Assembly: GCF_900143695.1 (NCBI RefSeq)
Contig: NZ_FRFE01000020.1
Span: 41,164-105,163, forward strand
Length of the DNA: 64,000 nt
Direction: 5' to 3'
DNA from: Desulfopila aestuarii DSM 18488
Lineage (GTDB): Bacteria > Desulfobacterota > Desulfobulbia > Desulfobulbales > Desulfocapsaceae
Notes under the pieces: model-generated
Databases searched by the model: none
Told to the model about the DNA's origin: nothing
Seen by the model: only the letters and a program-made list of their open reading frames with translations
In this document: positions 63,320-64,000 of the stretch, in pieces
Position numbering within the stretch: the stretch's first letter is position 1
How the letters are laid out: each line of letters starts with the position of its first letter
Made by a program: the position numbers and the translations under genes

Positions 63320-63616
63320 ATGCAGGAACGCGCGGCTCAGAAACAGGCTGTAGCCATTATCTACAACGAGAAAGAGACAGGTGCAGCACCACGTGTCATT
63401 GCAGGAGGTAAAGGTTTTCTCGCTGAGAAGATTATCGAAACTGCCAAAGAAGCCGGTATCCACATCCATGAAGACCCCAATCTTGTTGAGTTGCTTGCCA
63501 AAGTCCCTATCGGTGATGAAATCCCCGTAGAACTCTACCAGACAGTGGCTGAGGTCCTTGCATTTGTCTATCAGGTCAATGAAAAATTCAAGAATAGAAT
63601 AACTCCAGACAAGTAA
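63320..63616 (+). CDS. FlhB C-terminal domain homologue (YlqH/FhlB type)
   Basis: The 98-residue soluble protein matches the part of FlhB after its cleavage site: AVAIIYNEKETGAAPRVIAG, AGIHIHEDPNLVELLAKVPI and ELYQTVAEVLAFVYQVNEKF. It has no membrane part and no NPTH motif. In other bacteria such proteins can partly replace the FlhB C-terminal domain. It starts 2 bases after the FliK-like gene. An in-frame TTG two codons earlier, which overlaps the stop, is possible. Confidence 0.85.
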   Translation: MQERAAQKQAVAIIYNEKETGAAPRVIAGGKGFLAEKIIETAKEAGIHIHEDPNLVELLAKVPIGDEIPVELYQTVAEVLAFVYQVNEKFKNRITPDK

Positions 63617-63717
63617 TCACTTCTTGTTCTTTTTACCTCACAAGATTTTTCATCTTTATATATCGGCTAATCAAAAGCTTTTCTTTCTTAATTTTGCCGC
63701 AGATATACCCCATACTA

Positions 63718-64000
63718 TGGTTAGTGCTGGAGTCACGTAATAAGTGCAACGCGTCGACCAGTAAACGCCTCCAGAGGCGTCAGGCCGTTCAGTACTTTTC
63801 TTGGTGTTAGGTTTAGCACGAACACTCCGTCCTGAATCTCCTGCTCTGAGAGAGTGGCAAAATCGAACCTTTTAGGCCAGAATCTGCGGAGTCTGCCATT
63901 GGTGTTTTCATTCGTCCCTCTCTGCCAGCTTGCATATGGCCTGGCGAAGTATATTGTTGCCCCAGTCTTGTTTGAGACTCGAGCATGGTCTGCAAATTCG
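63718..64000 (-). mobile_element. End of an IS30-type insertion sequence
   Basis: The transposase stop lies about 15 bases from a likely element end near 63718, as is usual at the right end of IS30 elements. The exact end and the inverted repeat cannot be fixed because the other end is outside the window. The 63617-63717 gap before it holds no gene. Confidence 0.5.
63733..64000 (-). CDS. IS30-family transposase, C-terminal part (cut by window end)
   Basis: An open frame read leftwards from the window edge to a stop at 63735-63733 encodes at least 88 residues. It contains ARPYASWQRGTNENTNGRLR, with the last Glu of the DDE catalytic triad, and the IS30-type ending VLNLTPRKVLNGLTPLEAF. The start lies outside the window, so I cannot tell whether the gene is complete. 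It has no start codon inside the window. Confidence 0.9.
   Translation of the reverse strand, partial: EFADHARVSNKTGATIYFARPYASWQRGTNENTNGRLRRFWPKRFDFATLSEQEIQDGVFVLNLTPRKVLNGLTPLEAFTGRRVALIT

Noticed and set aside
1..64000. CRISPR arrays, rRNA and tRNA genes
   Set aside because: I looked for regular direct repeats and for tRNA or rRNA-like segments in the gaps and saw none.

Overview
The window is almost entirely one flagellar and chemotaxis gene cluster of a Gram-negative bacterium. L-ring and P-ring genes (flgH, flgI), a sigma-54 activator, FlhF/FlhG, FliA/FlgM, the CsrA-FliW pair, MotE and free-standing CheX phosphatases together suggest a polarly flagellated Desulfobacterota (delta-proteobacterial) species. 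My best guess is a sulfate reducer or sulfur disproportionator of the Desulfobulbales. That placement is inference from gene content and protein style, not from a search.

Layout: 1-195 is the frame-disrupted 3' end of what looks like an Hsp33-type gene, followed by a SlyD-like FKBP isomerase. 1131-7264 is a chemotaxis operon: hybrid cheA, cheW, cheB, cheR and a single-domain response regulator. 7327-9197 holds two leftward exported proteins, a two-block pentapeptide repeat protein and a thermonuclease-like protein. 9507-11602 holds a cyclic-nucleotide-binding protein and a sigma-54 activator of the FlrC/FleR type with a degenerate receiver. 11637-15861 is a leftward cheY-cheX-cheX group ending in an unusual 834-residue protein with three CheX/CheC-like modules and a pseudo-receiver.

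16385-47809 is the main structural region: a TPR exoprotein, flgB, flgC, fliE-J, motE, fliK, flgD, flgE, motAB, fliL-R, flhB, flhA, flhF, flhG, fliA, a DUF2802-like gene, and flgF, G, A, H, I, J. 48022-53146 is a late block: an unrecognised gene, flgM, flgN, flgK, flgL, csrA, fliW. Two separate flagellin genes follow, then flaG, fliD, fliS and two small chaperone-like genes. 60761-63616 holds two tandem PilZ proteins and a fliK-like plus flhB-C-terminus-like pair. The window ends inside an IS30-type transposase.

Regulation can be read in part. A good sigma-54 site lies before the TPR-flg operon, with weaker ones before fliF and flhB. Four convincing sigma-28 sites, all with the same TAAA-N16-(N)CCGATA-type geometry, precede flgE, the flgM block and each flagellin. 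FliA, FlgM, CsrA and FliW are all encoded here, so the window carries its own late-gene timing and flagellin-level control. The most unusual content is the bank of five CheX-type phosphatase modules, three of them fused in one protein.
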